Shown here: one piece after another, positions 12,802 to 24,447 of the stretch
Layout of the letters: each line of letters starts with the position of its first letter
How positions within the stretch are numbered: position 1 is the stretch's first letter
Source: Reticulascus tulasneorum
Lineage: Eukaryota > Ascomycota > Sordariomycetes > Glomerellales > Reticulascaceae
Assembly: GCA_001557505.1 (NCBI GenBank)
Contig: LSAX01000004.1
Span: 3,782,001 to 3,846,000, forward strand
DNA: 64,000 nt
Direction: 5' to 3'
The notes under the pieces: model-generated
Seen by the model: the letters and a program-made list of their open reading frames with translations, nothing else
What the model was told of the DNA's origin: nothing
Databases searched by the model: none
Made by a program: the position numbers and the translations under genes

Positions 12802-14365
12802 CTACTGCCTCTTTTCCTTAATCTTGGCCAGGAACCTTTGCCTTTCCTGCTCCGTCCTCCTCTCGTGATAGCGCTGCGCCTCTGATAGTGCCGCCTTCTT
12901 TTTGTTCGCCTCGGCGTAGTTACCCGCTCCGCCCTTCGCCTTGTGCACCGTATCTTTGATGCCATCGATCACGCCCTTGATGCCGGCAGGCCCCTTGGGC
13001 GTGGGGGGTTGGTAGAGAGGGGTGGCGCCAGGGGTGACGACGGGCGGCTTGGGCATAAGTTCGGGAAGACCCATCATGTGCCGGGCGCGTGGGTTTTGAA
13101 AGAAGGATGTTTGGGCGAGACCGAGAGCCGAGGTGACGAAGAAGTACCACTGGACTGCGCCAGGGAGCCACATCGTCACGAGAACGGAGACGGGGCCGAT
13201 GATGTACATCATTAATTTCATTTGCGCAGCTTGCTCCGGTGTTTGGAAGGCTCGACCGGCCTAAGGTGGGTTAGTTAGTTAGCTACTCGGCCAAGGTTTG
13301 GTGAATGGGTGACGTACTCGGAACGTGGCGAAGAGCAAGGCTGGGCCTAGCATGGGTAGAATGAAGTAAGGATCTGGAATAGAGAGGTTCTGGAACCAGG
13401 CGGCGCCGCCCGTTTCGAAACCGGGCACGGGAATACTTCCCATGGCATTCAACACCCTGAACATGCCATAGCCCAACGGGATCTGCAACAGTCCATACGC
13501 CGCGCGCATCGGCCGCACCCCGAATTGCTTGTGCATCAGACTAATCTCCTGCCTCGCCTGCATCATCATGTTCTTATCGCCGCCCGACATCATGCCTTCC
13601 TTCATGCGCTTCCTCGCTGAGTCGTACTGCGGATTCCGGTTCAGCATCTGCATCTTGGCCGAAGTCTCTTGAGCGATAACAAGGGGCCGTATTAGGACGA
13701 GACGGATAGCCACGGCAGTGAGGGCGATGGATCCCCACCATGGCAGGCCGGAGTAGACGTGTATGTGCTCGAGGCACCATTGGATGACGGAGGAGGGGCC
13801 CCAGCCGAAGTCGATGCCGAGGGTCTTGAGGTAGCCGATTTGCTCGGGGATGTTGAGGATGGAGGTGTTGTCGAGGTCGATGGCGCTGAGGTCAAGGACA
13901 TTAGGGTCGTAGGCTGGTGTTGCGGGAGCTATCGATGGCACCTGTACTTCCGGGACAGTAGGGGGTACTGGCGAGCTCGATGCAGCGGCCTGATCAAGAG
14001 GTGTGCTTGAAGGAGGAGGTGTCGTCGCCGGAGTCGATTTGCCCCATGATGGCCAAAGCGATATTCCTCTCCTCGCAGAGACAGAGCCCCCAATCGCAAT
14101 CGTGGTAGCAACAGCACTCCTCCTTAGTGTTCCCACAGATGCGCCAGTCTTCAATCCCAATCCTGATCCTGCGCCCGTGCTCCGCAGAGACGTCCCGAAA
14201 TATCTGCCATGCCCTACCTGTCTGGCTGGTCGGCAAATCTGGGAATGCTATTAGCTCCGGATCCGCTGGTCATGGCTTTTTATGTGGAATCGATCTTACG
14301 GATTGAATCTGGAGAGTAGCCCTCGTAGAAGGCACCGCCCGAAGAACTCCTCTGCTGGGGAGCAT
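12802..14365 (-). CDS. OXA1: Mitochondrial inner membrane insertase Oxa1
   Basis: Three exons: 14365-14300, 14238-13318, 13260-12802; introns 61 and 57 bp; 481 residues. Exon 1 encodes a short basic, Ser/Arg-rich start (MLPSRGVLRAVPSTRATLQ) that works as a mitochondrial targeting sequence; it is absent if the gene is called from the long exon alone. The YidC/Oxa1 core begins near residue 185 with LPWWGSIALTAVAIRLVLIR and continues through ARQEISLMHKQFGVRP, PLGYGMFRVLNAMG and a C-terminal pair of helices ending at FFQNPRARHMMGLP. The Lys/Arg-rich tail (HERRTEQERQRFLAKIKEKR) is the expected matrix ribosome-binding tail. The protein inserts mitochondrially and some nuclear-encoded proteins into the inner membrane. 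Confidence 0.93.
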
Positions 14366-14944
14366 TGTGTTGGCGTTGCTGGGGATTGTAGAAGGGAATT
14401 CTTCCAGTCGCGAACAATCGCGGCGCATTCATAAAATTTTGGGCAGGGTACGGGAAAATCTCGGGGCTAAGCCGAGCTACCTACCTGTGCAAAGTGGAAC
14501 AGCTTGACCACAGGTATTGACTTCGAGCAGGATGTTCTGAATGAGCAATGTACGTCACATAAATAAAAAGCTTTGTCTCTAATGCAAGCATGGACGTTGA
14601 TAGCCAGGTAACTCCTTTCTTATGTACAAGACACCGCTCTCATTTTCAGTTCAAGGTGTTCGGCGAAGCCCAGGTATTGACTACCAATGAGTCAGTTAAA
14701 CCTCTCTGCTAGCCTCTTCGCACGATTCCATGCACTACCACATTTCTATCATCCAATTATTCGGTTGGATTGTCACTAGAGCAGCATTCCTAGTAGATGC
14801 TCTCAGATTGAGCTGGCTCGGACAACCAGGCTTATAGAAGCCACCGATACCCAGATTATATCTCATCCTCCTCCCCCTGTTTGGAGAAGCCCTTTGTCGT
14901 TTTTGACCATTGGCTTCAATGCCTGTGGGATCCCGGCATGCACA

Positions 14945-15457
14945 CTACTCCAAGCTCGCCAAATCCTCAAGAGTTGTTGTTGGCCTGGTTGGCTTGTCTC
15001 GAATCTCGATGCCCGGTCCAATCGCATGTGCCTTCCTCCGTGTCAAGGGAAACACCTAAAACCCAGTCAGTACAAGTTGTCCCTACGCAAATACCCTGAA
15101 TGTCATGGAATTAAGGCCAGTGTATTGCAACAGCCAACAAAACCAACCAAGCATAGTATCCACCGCGGACTAGACATCTCATACCTTAGTACCTCCCCAG
15201 CCTAACCGGAAGGCAGCTTCATGAGCAAATAATTCTCCAAAACCCAGCATCATGCCATTGATGAACGGTAATAGCAGATTAATGGCGGTGCCGCGTATCA
15301 ACCCCCATATCGTAGGCGGCTTGTAGAGAATGAGTGGTGACGACGACGACGGAGGAGATGCCGATAGTTCTTCGCCCTGCGAGTATTGCTCACTATCGGA
15401 TGGGATCGTAACGCCTGATTCCGCCAGGTGATGTGATTCTTCGTCTGAGGACGCCAT
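14945..15457 (-). CDS. MIM1: Mitochondrial outer membrane import protein Mim1
   Basis: Two exons: 15457-15185 and 15055-14945, separated by a 129-bp intron; 127 residues. Exon 1 alone reads to a stop at 15179, but the frame past an AAG|GTATGAG donor joins exactly to VFPLTRRKAHAIGPGIEIRD, giving the known fungal Mim1 C-terminus. The single membrane helix (about 51-83: WGLIRGTAINLLLPFINGMM then LGFGELFAHEAAF) contains the G68xxxG72 packing motif needed for oligomerisation in the family. The N-terminus is acidic and Ser-rich. With Mim2, Mim1 inserts alpha-helical outer-membrane proteins and Tom subunits. It is divergent from the Shp1 gene (468 bp between starts) and lies just upstream of OXA1 on the same strand. 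Confidence 0.9.
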
Positions 15458-15925
15458 CTTCGTAGCTTCGGCGGATGTGGATATCCAAGTATCGTGATTG
15501 GGAAGTTGTGGTTGAGCACTGAGGAAGTCTCCCGATACTCGGCGCTGAGGAAGGGGTCCAGTTGTTTGCTACGCTTCACCTCGGAAATGGCCAGGGGAGC
15601 TTGGGGGTAGAATTGAATTAGGTAATCGCGGAGATCGGCTAATCTCTGATCCGCGTCTGGTGGGGGTTGCCCGCCACCTTGGGCGGACCCTGCTAAACGT
15701 CATTTGTTACCTGTGGCACTCACTTACCTTGAGCTCCGGGCGTCGCTCTTTTGCAGTTACGAAGCTAAAGCTGCCTGGATTCTCAACAGTAAATCACAAT
15801 CCCGTACTTCGAAAACACCCAACTCGTCAGCGTACAGGAGCAACGCAGTCACTACCAGATACGACTTCACTCTCCAGATTCCCTTTCAGTAGACAACTCT
15901 TCGCCAACTGCATCCACCTCTCGAA

Positions 15926-17370
15926 ATGGCGGACTCCAGTGAGCTGACCGACGCTCAGAAGCAGAGCGCCGTCCAGGACATCATGCGCCTGACTGGTTAT
16001 CCAGAAGATCAAGTAAGTGTGCATTTTCTTGCCGATCATTAGCTGATAATCATGTCCCTCGTGCCTTCTTTGACGAGTTCGCTAACAGTGGCCAAAGGCC
16101 ACAGCTTTGTTAGAGAGTGCCAACTGGCAAATGGGCGTCGCTGCCTCACAGTACTTCGCAGACACAGAGGAAGCTCTGCAAGGTGGAGCTGAATCGCCTC
16201 CCCCAGCAGAAGCGGAAGAGGTACCCTACACAGGTCCTCGAACGCTGGACGGCCGGCCAGCTCCTCAACAATACCGAGCCTCAACGGCGAAGAAGGCGCA
16301 GCCAAAGAAGAAGGGAGTGGCAACATTGAGCTCACTCAGCTCCGGACATGATCACGACCACGACCACGATGACGACGACGACGATGAAGATTATGAGGAT
16401 GAAGGCCGTGGGCCGAGAGATTTGTTTGCTGGAGGCGAGAAGTCTGCTCTAGCAGTCCAAGACCCGGCACAGGGCGAATCGGGTTCCAAGAAGATCATCA
16501 ATGATATCCTCGCCAAGGCGAAGGCGTGAGTGGAGACCTTTGTAGCATATACTATACTGGGAAGGAAACTGACGGAGATACAGGAATGCATCACGAGCTG
16601 ACCCTTCATCGCCAGCTGGGCCGTCTCGCAACACCCAGTTCCGAGGCTCGGGCCAAACACTGGGCGGCGAGGGAGTCGAAAGCCGTACCGTCCCCGACCC
16701 GCGTGCTCCTGCACAAGGTAGTGGTAGAACAGCTGCAGCTCCGCCACCGGCTTCCAATGAAGAACCACAGGAGCGAGTGCTGCATTTGTGGCGGGATGGC
16801 TTTAGCATCGACGATGGAGAACTGCACCGGTTTGACGATCCTGACAACGCCATGGATCTTCAGATGATTCGACAGGGCCGAGCCCCTCTGCACCTGATGA
16901 ATGTCCGCTACGACCAACCGGTTGACGTAAAACTGCAACAGCACCAAGAAGACTGGCACCAACTACCAAAGGTGTACCGACCGTTTGGAGGCAGTGGACG
17001 CAGGCTTGGCAGCCCGGTGCCGGGTGATGGCAATGCATCCGTTGCATTCCAGCCAGCTGCTGCATCGCCTAACACCGCTGCTCCGGCTGCCTCCTCGTCC
17101 CAGACGACGTCCACCATCGATGAATCGCAACCTACTCTTACGCTCCGACTCCAGCTGCCAAACGGCACTCGACTTCCTGCAAGATTCAACACCACGCAGA
17201 CGGTGAACGATGTCTACGAATTCATTCAACGGGCTTCGCCAGATACCCGTACGCGGCCATGGGTATTGGCCACCACATTCCCAAACAAGGAGCACACAGA
17301 TCGCGGCCTTGTTTTGGGAGAAATGGCGGAGTTTAAAAAGGGTGCCACAGCAGTTGTTAAATGGTCTTGA
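15926..17370 (+). CDS. SHP1: Cdc48/p97 cofactor p47/Shp1 (UBA-SEP-UBX)
   Basis: Three exons: 15926-16012, 16098-16525, 16584-17370; introns 85 and 58 bp; 433 residues. An N-terminal UBA domain spans the first intron (ELTDAQKQSAVQDIMRLTGY ... LLESANWQMGVAASQYF). A low-complexity linker carries an unusual alternating His-Asp run followed by Asp/Glu (about residues 105-125). The SEP domain starts near 237 (LHLWRDGFSIDDGELHRFDD) and includes NVRYDQPVDVKLQ. The C-terminal UBX domain (about 355-433) has LTLRLQLPNGTRLPARFN and ends VKWS. The protein recruits the Cdc48 AAA ATPase to ubiquitinated or membrane substrates and to protein phosphatase 1 in yeast. Domain order and length match the family. 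Confidence 0.93.
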
Positions 17371-17736
17371 AGACCACGCTGGCAAGGGGCATAGTACGGC
17401 GTGAGTGGCTTAGCCAGGATGGTCTGGCTTGGAGATCCCTTCCGCCTCTGCTTTTATGCAAGGGGCCTTTCTAAGGCTCTCTGGAAATGGCGACGATGGA
17501 CTCGAGTGTGGAAACTAGATTATGCGCCTGCATTAGACAAAACTTCTTAGCACTCCATTTGAGTGTTCCAGATTCGTAATATGCAAGCGGTAGAGGAAAT
17601 AGTATTTGACCATGAAGCCATCCCATCTGACCGGACCTCGACCTTGAACACCTCCAAATTGGTATCATATCCCGTTATACGCCAATATCCCGCCGCCGTC
17701 TAAGTTGTCCATCGTACCCTGGATGCTGTCAAAATA

Positions 17737-18940
17737 TCATGCCGGTCCTGCTGTCCCATGCCCCGCAGCTCCAGGCGCTCCTGTCCCCGATGCCTGAACC
17801 GCCAAAGTCGCCGGCCCATCCAGAAACTTGAAGTGCTCGATGGCAATCTGGCAATTGAGCATCGCCGAATTGAACCTCGCCTCCCCCGGCGGCAAGATGA
17901 CCATCAGATATGTATTCGTCGTGAACTTCAAGATGAACAGGTTGAAGCGCATGCCGGCCTTGTGCTCCATGCGAACAAACTGCTCAGCATTTCGCGGTGT
18001 TCCGGTGAAGCGACTGATGGACTGCTTAAAGTGCTTCATGATGTTGGACATGCGCTCCAACCGGTCTTCTGTCGGGTTCCGCTGGCCTTCCTCCGAGGTC
18101 CAAGATGACACGGCCAAGAACGAAGTGCGCTCGAACAGAAGCAGCTCCTCGGCCTCAATTGCCTTGCCGAGATTAGCAAGATTGCGCTCTATCGTGGCTA
18201 AATTAGGCACGAGATCGTGTATAATGCTCGCCCAGGCCTTGTAGAGACTCTGATCCCATATACTCGTCGCAAATGGCGTGACATCCAGCATCGACCCCTC
18301 GTCTTCCGCGGTGCCGACGCTGAAGCCGACGCTGCTCGCGTACTCCCCCGTCTTCTGCCGCACGATCCGCACACGCTCGTCGTAGACCTGCTCGCGTGCC
18401 GTGGGCACCACGAGGTCCATCTTGTGTATTAGGACGTAGATCTTCGCGGCGGGGGAGAATTGCATGAGGGCGGAAATGATGGATACGTAGGTCGCGAGGT
18501 CGCGGTCAACATCGCGGGATTCGATGTCGAAGACGTAGATTAGCACACCGACGTTCGAGAAGACGTGGACGCGCTGCTGAGAGAGGTAGTTCTCCATGAA
18601 GGCTTCTTGACCGCCGCAATCCCAGAGATTGAGGGTGAGGTTGCCGAGGAATTTGACATGGGAGAGGTCGATGTCAATTGTTGCACCGCTATTGTATAGT
18701 GTCAGCTGGGATCCTGAGGTTACCCCCATTCCTGACGAGGTTGGTAACATACAGCCTGCGTGTGTCTCGGGCAATGTAATTGCTGAAGATGATGCTTCGC
18801 ATGCTCGACTTTCCCGACCCGCTCTTGCCCATCAGCAGCACCTTTTTCTTTTTGGGCTTCTTCACTTCGCTCTTCATGTCCGCGACCGACGGATTTGGTG
18901 CGCCGTCGCTTCGGTCATTGTAAGGGGCGTTGGCAGACAT
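17737..18940 (-). CDS. GTR1: Rag-type GTPase Gtr1 (RagA/B homologue)
   Basis: Two exons: 18940-18753 and 18688-17737; one 64-bp intron inside codon L63; 379 residues. The N-terminal G domain shows the P-loop [13 protein letters not shown], switch-II box [13 protein letters not shown] and the G4 motif HKMDL. The second half is the roadblock-like C-terminal dimerisation domain ([18 protein letters not shown]). Gtr1 pairs with Gtr2 on the vacuole as part of the EGO complex and signals amino-acid status to TORC1. A 35-residue N-terminal extension precedes the P-loop, and the C-terminus ends in a Gly/Ala-rich tail, longer than the yeast protein. The intron was required to remove a frame break before [11 protein letters not shown]. 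Confidence 0.93.
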
Positions 18941-19402
18941 TGCGTCCAGGCGGCGGTCATCCAGCGGGGATCAGGGCAGAGCTTCTGGAGCTATGCTGGA
19001 GCTTCGGGCTGTCCAACTGCCAGGCGCTCGTATGCTGTCGACTAGTCGACAGACTGTTCTGGGTAATTCGAAGGAATCGAACTGCTTGGGTCAGGCTCTT
19101 ACAAGAATTTGTCGCCAAATGAAGATGCTACCAAGTGTGTGTGCCTTGTGAAGCTACACCGGCGGCGAGACAGAAGTTGAACCACAGGTGGGGGTTTTGT
19201 GGTCTTGGTGATGGCAGAATCTCGGCTAAAATCCACCCTGTGCATCACCGCCTCTTGTTTAGGTACCGATTCCCATCCATTTGATCACTGACCACTAACT
19301 CTTCAATACCATGTTTCGTGATGCAGTCGTGTTCCAGTCTTACCTTGTGCTCGGCTATTGGCTCGCCAGGTAGCCGTATATGTTCAGCAACGCGGGCCTC
19401 GT

Positions 19403-20038
19403 CTATATGGTCAGGATGCTGTCTGCGATCTCGGGTTTACGGTGTGTTTTTACGCAGTACTGTTGCATCCCGAAACCTACTTCGAAGGCTAGATCTTGAA
19501 GTATCTCGATGGTTTGAACCCGAGAGATCGGTCTACTCCCACTGGCTGGCCATGAGATCCTCGGTTTCTTGGCCTTCCAAGTCTCGAACAATGCCTCCCG
19601 GTGATCCAGTTCAAGCTCATGTCAAAGCTCACTAAGGTGTTCAGTGGCGCAGATGTACGGTACTTGACTAGCAATATGTCTTCAATAGTCGGATTGCATG
19701 CAGACTCTCAATAAGGTTAAGAGTAGTGACCGAATACAGTGATGGCCAGCGTATGATTCCAAACGTCATCTTTGCCTGGGCCAAGGTAGATGGAGCCCGG
19801 CGACCTGGCCGTACACATCTAGAAACGATTCGCCTTCAACACTGGCTACGGAGTCAGGCTTGGAGCCAGCTTTGGTAACGCTGGCAACGTCCCTAGGTCT
19901 CCCGTATCTCATGATTACGACGATATCTCGGCTTAGAAGGTAGATATCGGAAGCCATGTGCTTCCCTCCCATCTTTCGAAACATAACGAATCGATGCCTA
20001 GCCTTCTGGTTCAAGTTGGGTATCGATCGATGCTGCAT
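19403..20038 (-). CDS. Possible small hypothetical gene (exons not resolved)
   Basis: Two frames look more protein-like than the background. The first (20038-19766, 90 codons) includes KARHRFVMFRKMGGKHM and DIVVIMRYGRP. The second (about 19600-19403) reads HREALFETWKAKKPRISWP and later IEILQDLAFEVG. The pattern of a basic start followed by a short RxGR strand and a SWP motif recalls small fungal MADS-like hypothetical proteins, but I cannot connect the two pieces with confident splice sites. It may be a degraded copy. No function is assigned. Confidence 0.25.
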
Positions 20039-20402
20039 TGGGTCCCAAGCTGCCTAGTTAGTAACCACTGCAAGTCTACATGCTGATAGAACGAGCATCC
20101 GTGAAGTAGCTTGTATTGACTGTCAGCAAATATGCATATCTTTGCCACTTGGCGATATGTGTAATACGTACGTCCTGGTTGGTGATTGACGACATCTCAA
20201 ATTGGTCTCCTCTTCCCACTCATGCGGCTGCAGGCCTTCGATAAACTTAGCAGGGGATGGGATCTGGCCCGACACCAAGTGGGGTATCAATGCAGGCCTC
20301 CGTAGTTAATCGGATTACGGACTACAGATTGGTGGTTTGAGGTTATACATAGCAATAGATAAAGATCCTGTGCCTGTGATACATCGCTCGCGTGCCTTAA
20401 GA

Positions 20403-20618
20403 TTATGACATACTACCTATGTAATCAAAGTGCGCTATTAGCTTCTTGTCTTTCCGAGGAATCCTTACCCAAATCGACCCATGTTGTTTTGGCTTGTTAA
20501 AATGGCCGGGGACTTTAGCATCGGCCACTATCGCCAGCTGCCGAACGTGGGTAAGTTGTGGGTCCAAGATATCCTCGCATGCTAGCTCGACCAAATTCAG
20601 CGTCACTTCCGCCAGCAC
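20403..20618 (-). other. Short open frame of 71 codons, unassigned
   Basis: The reading frame contains ACEDILDPQLTHVRQLAIVAD and PRKDKKLIAHFDY, which looks less random than neighbouring frames. There is no recognisable domain and no spliced partner exon could be found. It may be a remnant or chance. Confidence 0.15.
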
Positions 20619-20778
20619 CCCACATGGAAGATGCAGGCAGGAGGATCGACAGCTTGGTGCTGAACGGCTGTGCCAGACTTTGGCCTAGTTAGTAAAGTAG
20701 AATGCCGTTCCCTCTGGTCGTCTCCTCGCTCCTTCAACCTCTCGTGCTCGTCTTGCTGAGCCGCGCTAGCTGAACGTC

Positions 20779-22584
20779 ATGGTCCTTTTCACCGACTACG
20801 TCAATGTGCCCTTGAGGCAGTGGTGGCCGTTGCTTGGCCTGGTTGGAATCGTACTGCATGTGTTGATCGCAGTCATTGACCGCCGCTTTTTCGACCGAAA
20901 AGCCAAGATCCCTGGTCCCTTTCTCCCTGCCGTGACTCGTCTGTATGCTTGGTACTTCAATGGTCCGAAAGAAGGGAAGTTCTACAAGGAGATCGAGCGG
21001 TTACACAGCATTTACGGTAAGCCAATGCCAACCCACGCGCTCCCAGCCCTGCGGTAGCGAGGGGCAGCTCGGTGTGGTCCGAGCCGTTTCCACTGACCCA
21101 AGATTCTCGACACAGGTCCAATCGTACGAATTGCGCCAAACGAGATTCACCTCAGCGATCCAGAGGACTACGACAAGGTGTACGCCATTGGGAGCAAATT
21201 CTACAAGGACCCCCAGTTCTACGGCGCGCTGGGAATCGATGCCGCAACATTCGCGACAGTCCCCAATGACCTCCATCGGCTGCGGCGCGCCGCCCTGAAC
21301 CCCTTCTTTTCGAGGCGGACAGTTCTGGAACTTGAAGATGTTGTGCACCAGAAAGTCGAAAAACTGTGTGGGAGGATACAAAAGGGGATTGACCAGGGCA
21401 AACCGACGGACCTGCACTCGGCTTTCCGGGCGGTTTCCATGGACGTGATAACGGATTATGCTTTCGATGAATCGTACAATCACCTGGACCGGGAGGATTT
21501 TGGGTGCTGGTTCTCCGACATGGTGCGGGGGACTGGGCCCATGTTTTGGCTGTTCCAGCAATTCCCTTTCTTGATGGCCCTGCAGAAGCTCCCGGAGTCC
21601 ATTGCCAAGAGGATGAGCTCTTCCGTGGCGGACTTTATCATTTGCCAAACGGTCAGTTGCTTGACCTGACCTAATCTCGATGTCTTTCGGTCCTTGATTC
21701 TCACAGTTCATAGAAAACCCGGAATCAGGTAATCGCGGTGCAGAAGAAACTTGAGGCTGGCGTTAAGCCGAAGCGGACAACCATCTTTCACCAGCTGCTT
21801 GACCCCAACGCCGCTGAGGGACACGTCGTCCCGTCCGTCAACGATCTCGCTGACGAGTCCTTTTCTGTATGCACGGCCGCGGCTGACACGACGGGCAATG
21901 CCATGACTGTTGCCGCCTACCACGTCGTGACCAACCCGAAGATATACGCTGCATTGAAGGAGGAGCTCCTCGCAGCCATACCAAACCCAAAGGAAAGCGT
22001 CAAGTTCACCAAGCTTGAGAAGCTTCCGTACCTCACAGGTGTGGTCAAGGAGAGCTTGAGGTAAGCTTCAACTACCGAGCAACCTTGGGTATGGGACAGT
22101 CTAGTTGACAGTTTCAAATAGATTGTCGTTTGGCGTCATCAGCCGTCTCCCCCGGGTCGTAGGTGAAGGCGGCGTAAGATTGCAAGGATATTTCCTCCCA
22201 TCAGGCGTAGGTAACCCGGTTTCAAATCCTGCAACGTGTCTCTAACTCTCCCAGACGGTGGTCAGCATGTCCTCTTGGATGATGCATCGCAACCCCGAAG
22301 CCTTTCCAGATCCCGACACATTCGATCCAACCCGGTGGCTAGACCCGGAGCTCTCCCGAGAGAGGGAGAGGTTCCTCGTACCCTTCTCTCGTGGCCAGCG
22401 TATGTGTATAGGCCAGAACTTGGCGCAGTGCGAGCTGTATGTTACGCTAGGCACGATGTTCCGTCGCTTTGCAGACCTTGAGGCTTTCGAAGTTGGGCCT
22501 GAGGATATGGTCTACGAAGATTTCTTTTCCGCGTATCATCCGCTCAGTGCAAGGCGCTTCAAGGTTATCGCAAGCAATGCTTAA
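20779..22584 (+). CDS. Cytochrome P450 monooxygenase (trichodiene oxygenase-like group)
   Basis: Five exons: 20779-21016, 21116-21651, 21714-22060, 22122-22206, 22255-22584; introns 99, 62, 61 and 48 bp; 511 residues, normal for a fungal microsomal P450. An N-terminal membrane anchor (about 15-35: WWPLLGLVGIVLHVLIAVI) precedes the IPGPF proline hinge. Other marks are the I-helix CTAAADTTG (about 313-319), ExxR in the K helix (E371-R374, split by intron 3), the FDPTRW block and the haem-binding FSRGQRMCIGQ with ligand Cys453. The layout resembles the CYP58/trichodiene-oxygenase-like group, but substrate cannot be predicted. No terpene cyclase or polyketide synthase lies nearby, so it is not in a visible biosynthetic cluster. 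Intron 2 uses a TAG acceptor that avoids an in-frame stop. Confidence 0.9.
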
Positions 22585-23492
22585 ATGCACTTGCCCCTGT
22601 TATTCATAGAACCGCAATCTTGCCCGCTTTCGTAGAGTTTGGGTTCAGACATACCATTTTGTCTCACGAATAAGCTGGTGTCGTGAACAGACGATGTTAA
22701 AATAGTCGTGACACATGTGGAATTCCTGAGGAGTAAGCAATAGGCGGTCAGTGTCTACTCTGCAATTCGCAAACAGTCACTCAGGACACCTGGAGACAGT
22801 ACTGAACGAATCCTCGCAATTCATAATCATGATTTTCATTCTGTCTGTTGCCGCCTTATGCCGTACCATCGAGAGAGAAGAACAATCAGGTTCTGAAGCG
22901 CATAGTATTTCATCTGGCAATGCCGATATTCCGGCGGTATGTGGCACTCGTGCAATTGTATCGAGCTTTCTCATAGCCCGTACCCTCCGAAGCTCCTGGT
23001 AAACCCATTTCCTGCTCCGTGAATCGAGACACAGTTGTATAACAGCCCCATCCATTTCCATAATCAGTGTTCTTTCCACTTCACCGCCAGTAATCCTCCG
23101 GGCCCGTGAGATTCGACGCAACAGTTGAGCGGGCACAAGACGTATAATGAACCGGCCCTCAATCGAGAGGAGAAGCATCATGCGCTGACTCCGCACATGC
23201 GATTCGAGATTGTCAGAGGGTTTCCTTTTTCCTTGCCGCTTCAGTTCCTAGTCTCCTGCACGTGCCCAACTCCTGATGAACCAAATCATTTGTTGTGCAG
23301 ATCCCTCCTACAACCGTTGTAGGAAGGGCATGTGACATAGTGGAGAGACCCAGAAGAACTGAGATCCTAGTGGTGATAGACTCTACCACCGCGAATCGGT
23401 GTCGTGCGAGATTATATCGAGCAGAACTAAAGACAACACCCAGGCGTCTTCGTGCAAGCAGAACAACTCGTAAACCAATGGCAACCCATCTT
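22585..23492. other. Intergenic stretch between convergent genes
   Basis: Contains the 3' ends of the P450 and Imp3 genes. The 139-codon minus-strand frame at 22777-23196 has an Arg-rich, unpatterned composition and no motif, so it is not called. Confidence 0.5.
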
Positions 23493-24447
23493 TTACAGCA
23501 GTTCGAAGTCGTCCAACTTGTCGCGATATTTCATGATATTCTTCTTGATCTTGCTTCCAACAGACCAAGTCACAAAATCCTCGAGCGATCTAGTGACAAA
23601 ATATGCTCTGTAATCAACATTAGCTTGGAGTCTCAGAAACGTAACAGCGCGATTCAACGACATACGGGTCTGTGACAGTCTCGGTTCCGACTCGAACATG
23701 TCCCTGGATGACCAATTAGCAACCAGCTATTAAACTAGAAAGTTAAACCTCCGCATCATTACCTGTTCGATCATTTTTGTGGCCGCCTACTCTTAGTCAG
23801 TCTCATGGATCTCTAACATGAAGATTTGCCAACTCACTTGAACTGTTTCCGCCATTCTGAGCCTAGTCATGACGACAGGCAGGCGTCTGCGTGCAAACGC
23901 ACTAACAGTGCAGCCATGCTCGACGGCACTCAGTTTGGAAGCCGAGGACAGGATTCCCATATCGTAGAGTTTGTCCAGGAGCAGCTTCTCGTGCTTCTGC
24001 CGGACGACTGATTCTGGCTTCAGAAGAGACAGTCGGTGGGCTATTTGGCGGAGAGAACCACATAACCGGTTGTACCTGGTGTTCAAGTCAGCACCAGAAT
24101 TCTCAGTAATATCGAAGGTAGAATCGCTTACTTGTGATAGTCCTCTGGCTTTTGGATCATGTACCTGAATATCGTCAGTCCTCAATCCCTCTTGATACTG
24201 CCCTGAGCCTTGGCCGTCAAGCCGCAGGCAATCTTACCGACGTATGACCGCCTTGTCTCTGTGGTCATTGTCCTACGATTATAATCAGATTATGTCTGAC
24301 TGGCAAAGCCTCACCCGAGTCATACCTGCTTGTAGGTGATAAAATCGACCTTTCTAAGCAATTTCTCTGTGATCTCAAGGTTAGATATAATACAGCAAGC
24401 TTAAAGAATGATGTCTTACGCTCGTGATGTTTCAGTTTGCGAACCAT
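23493..24447 (-). CDS. IMP3: U3 snoRNP / small-subunit processome protein Imp3
   Basis: Eight exons: 24447-24420, 24366-24326, 24272-24238, 24164-24132, 24075-23838, 23786-23763, 23703-23666, 23607-23493. Seven introns of 51-73 bp remove nearly half the gene. The spliced frame gives 183 residues, the same as I recall for yeast Imp3. It starts [18 protein letters not shown] and contains [38 protein letters not shown] and the S4 RNA-binding region [20 protein letters not shown], ending [12 protein letters not shown]. Imp3 is an S4-family protein that helps pair U3 snoRNA with pre-18S rRNA in the nucleolus. The conserved protein dictates every splice junction, so the structure is reliable although several exons are below 42 nt. 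Confidence 0.93.

Noticed and set aside
12424..12885. 153-codon frame overlapping the 3' end of OXA1
   Set aside because: Overlaps a well-supported coding exon in antisense and has no motif.
22777..23196. 139-codon minus-strand frame next to the P450
   Set aside because: No recognisable domain, and high Arg/Met content with no conserved pattern.
20700..24447. Secondary-metabolite cluster around the P450
   Set aside because: Neighbours are housekeeping genes (GTR1, IMP3); no core synthase is present.
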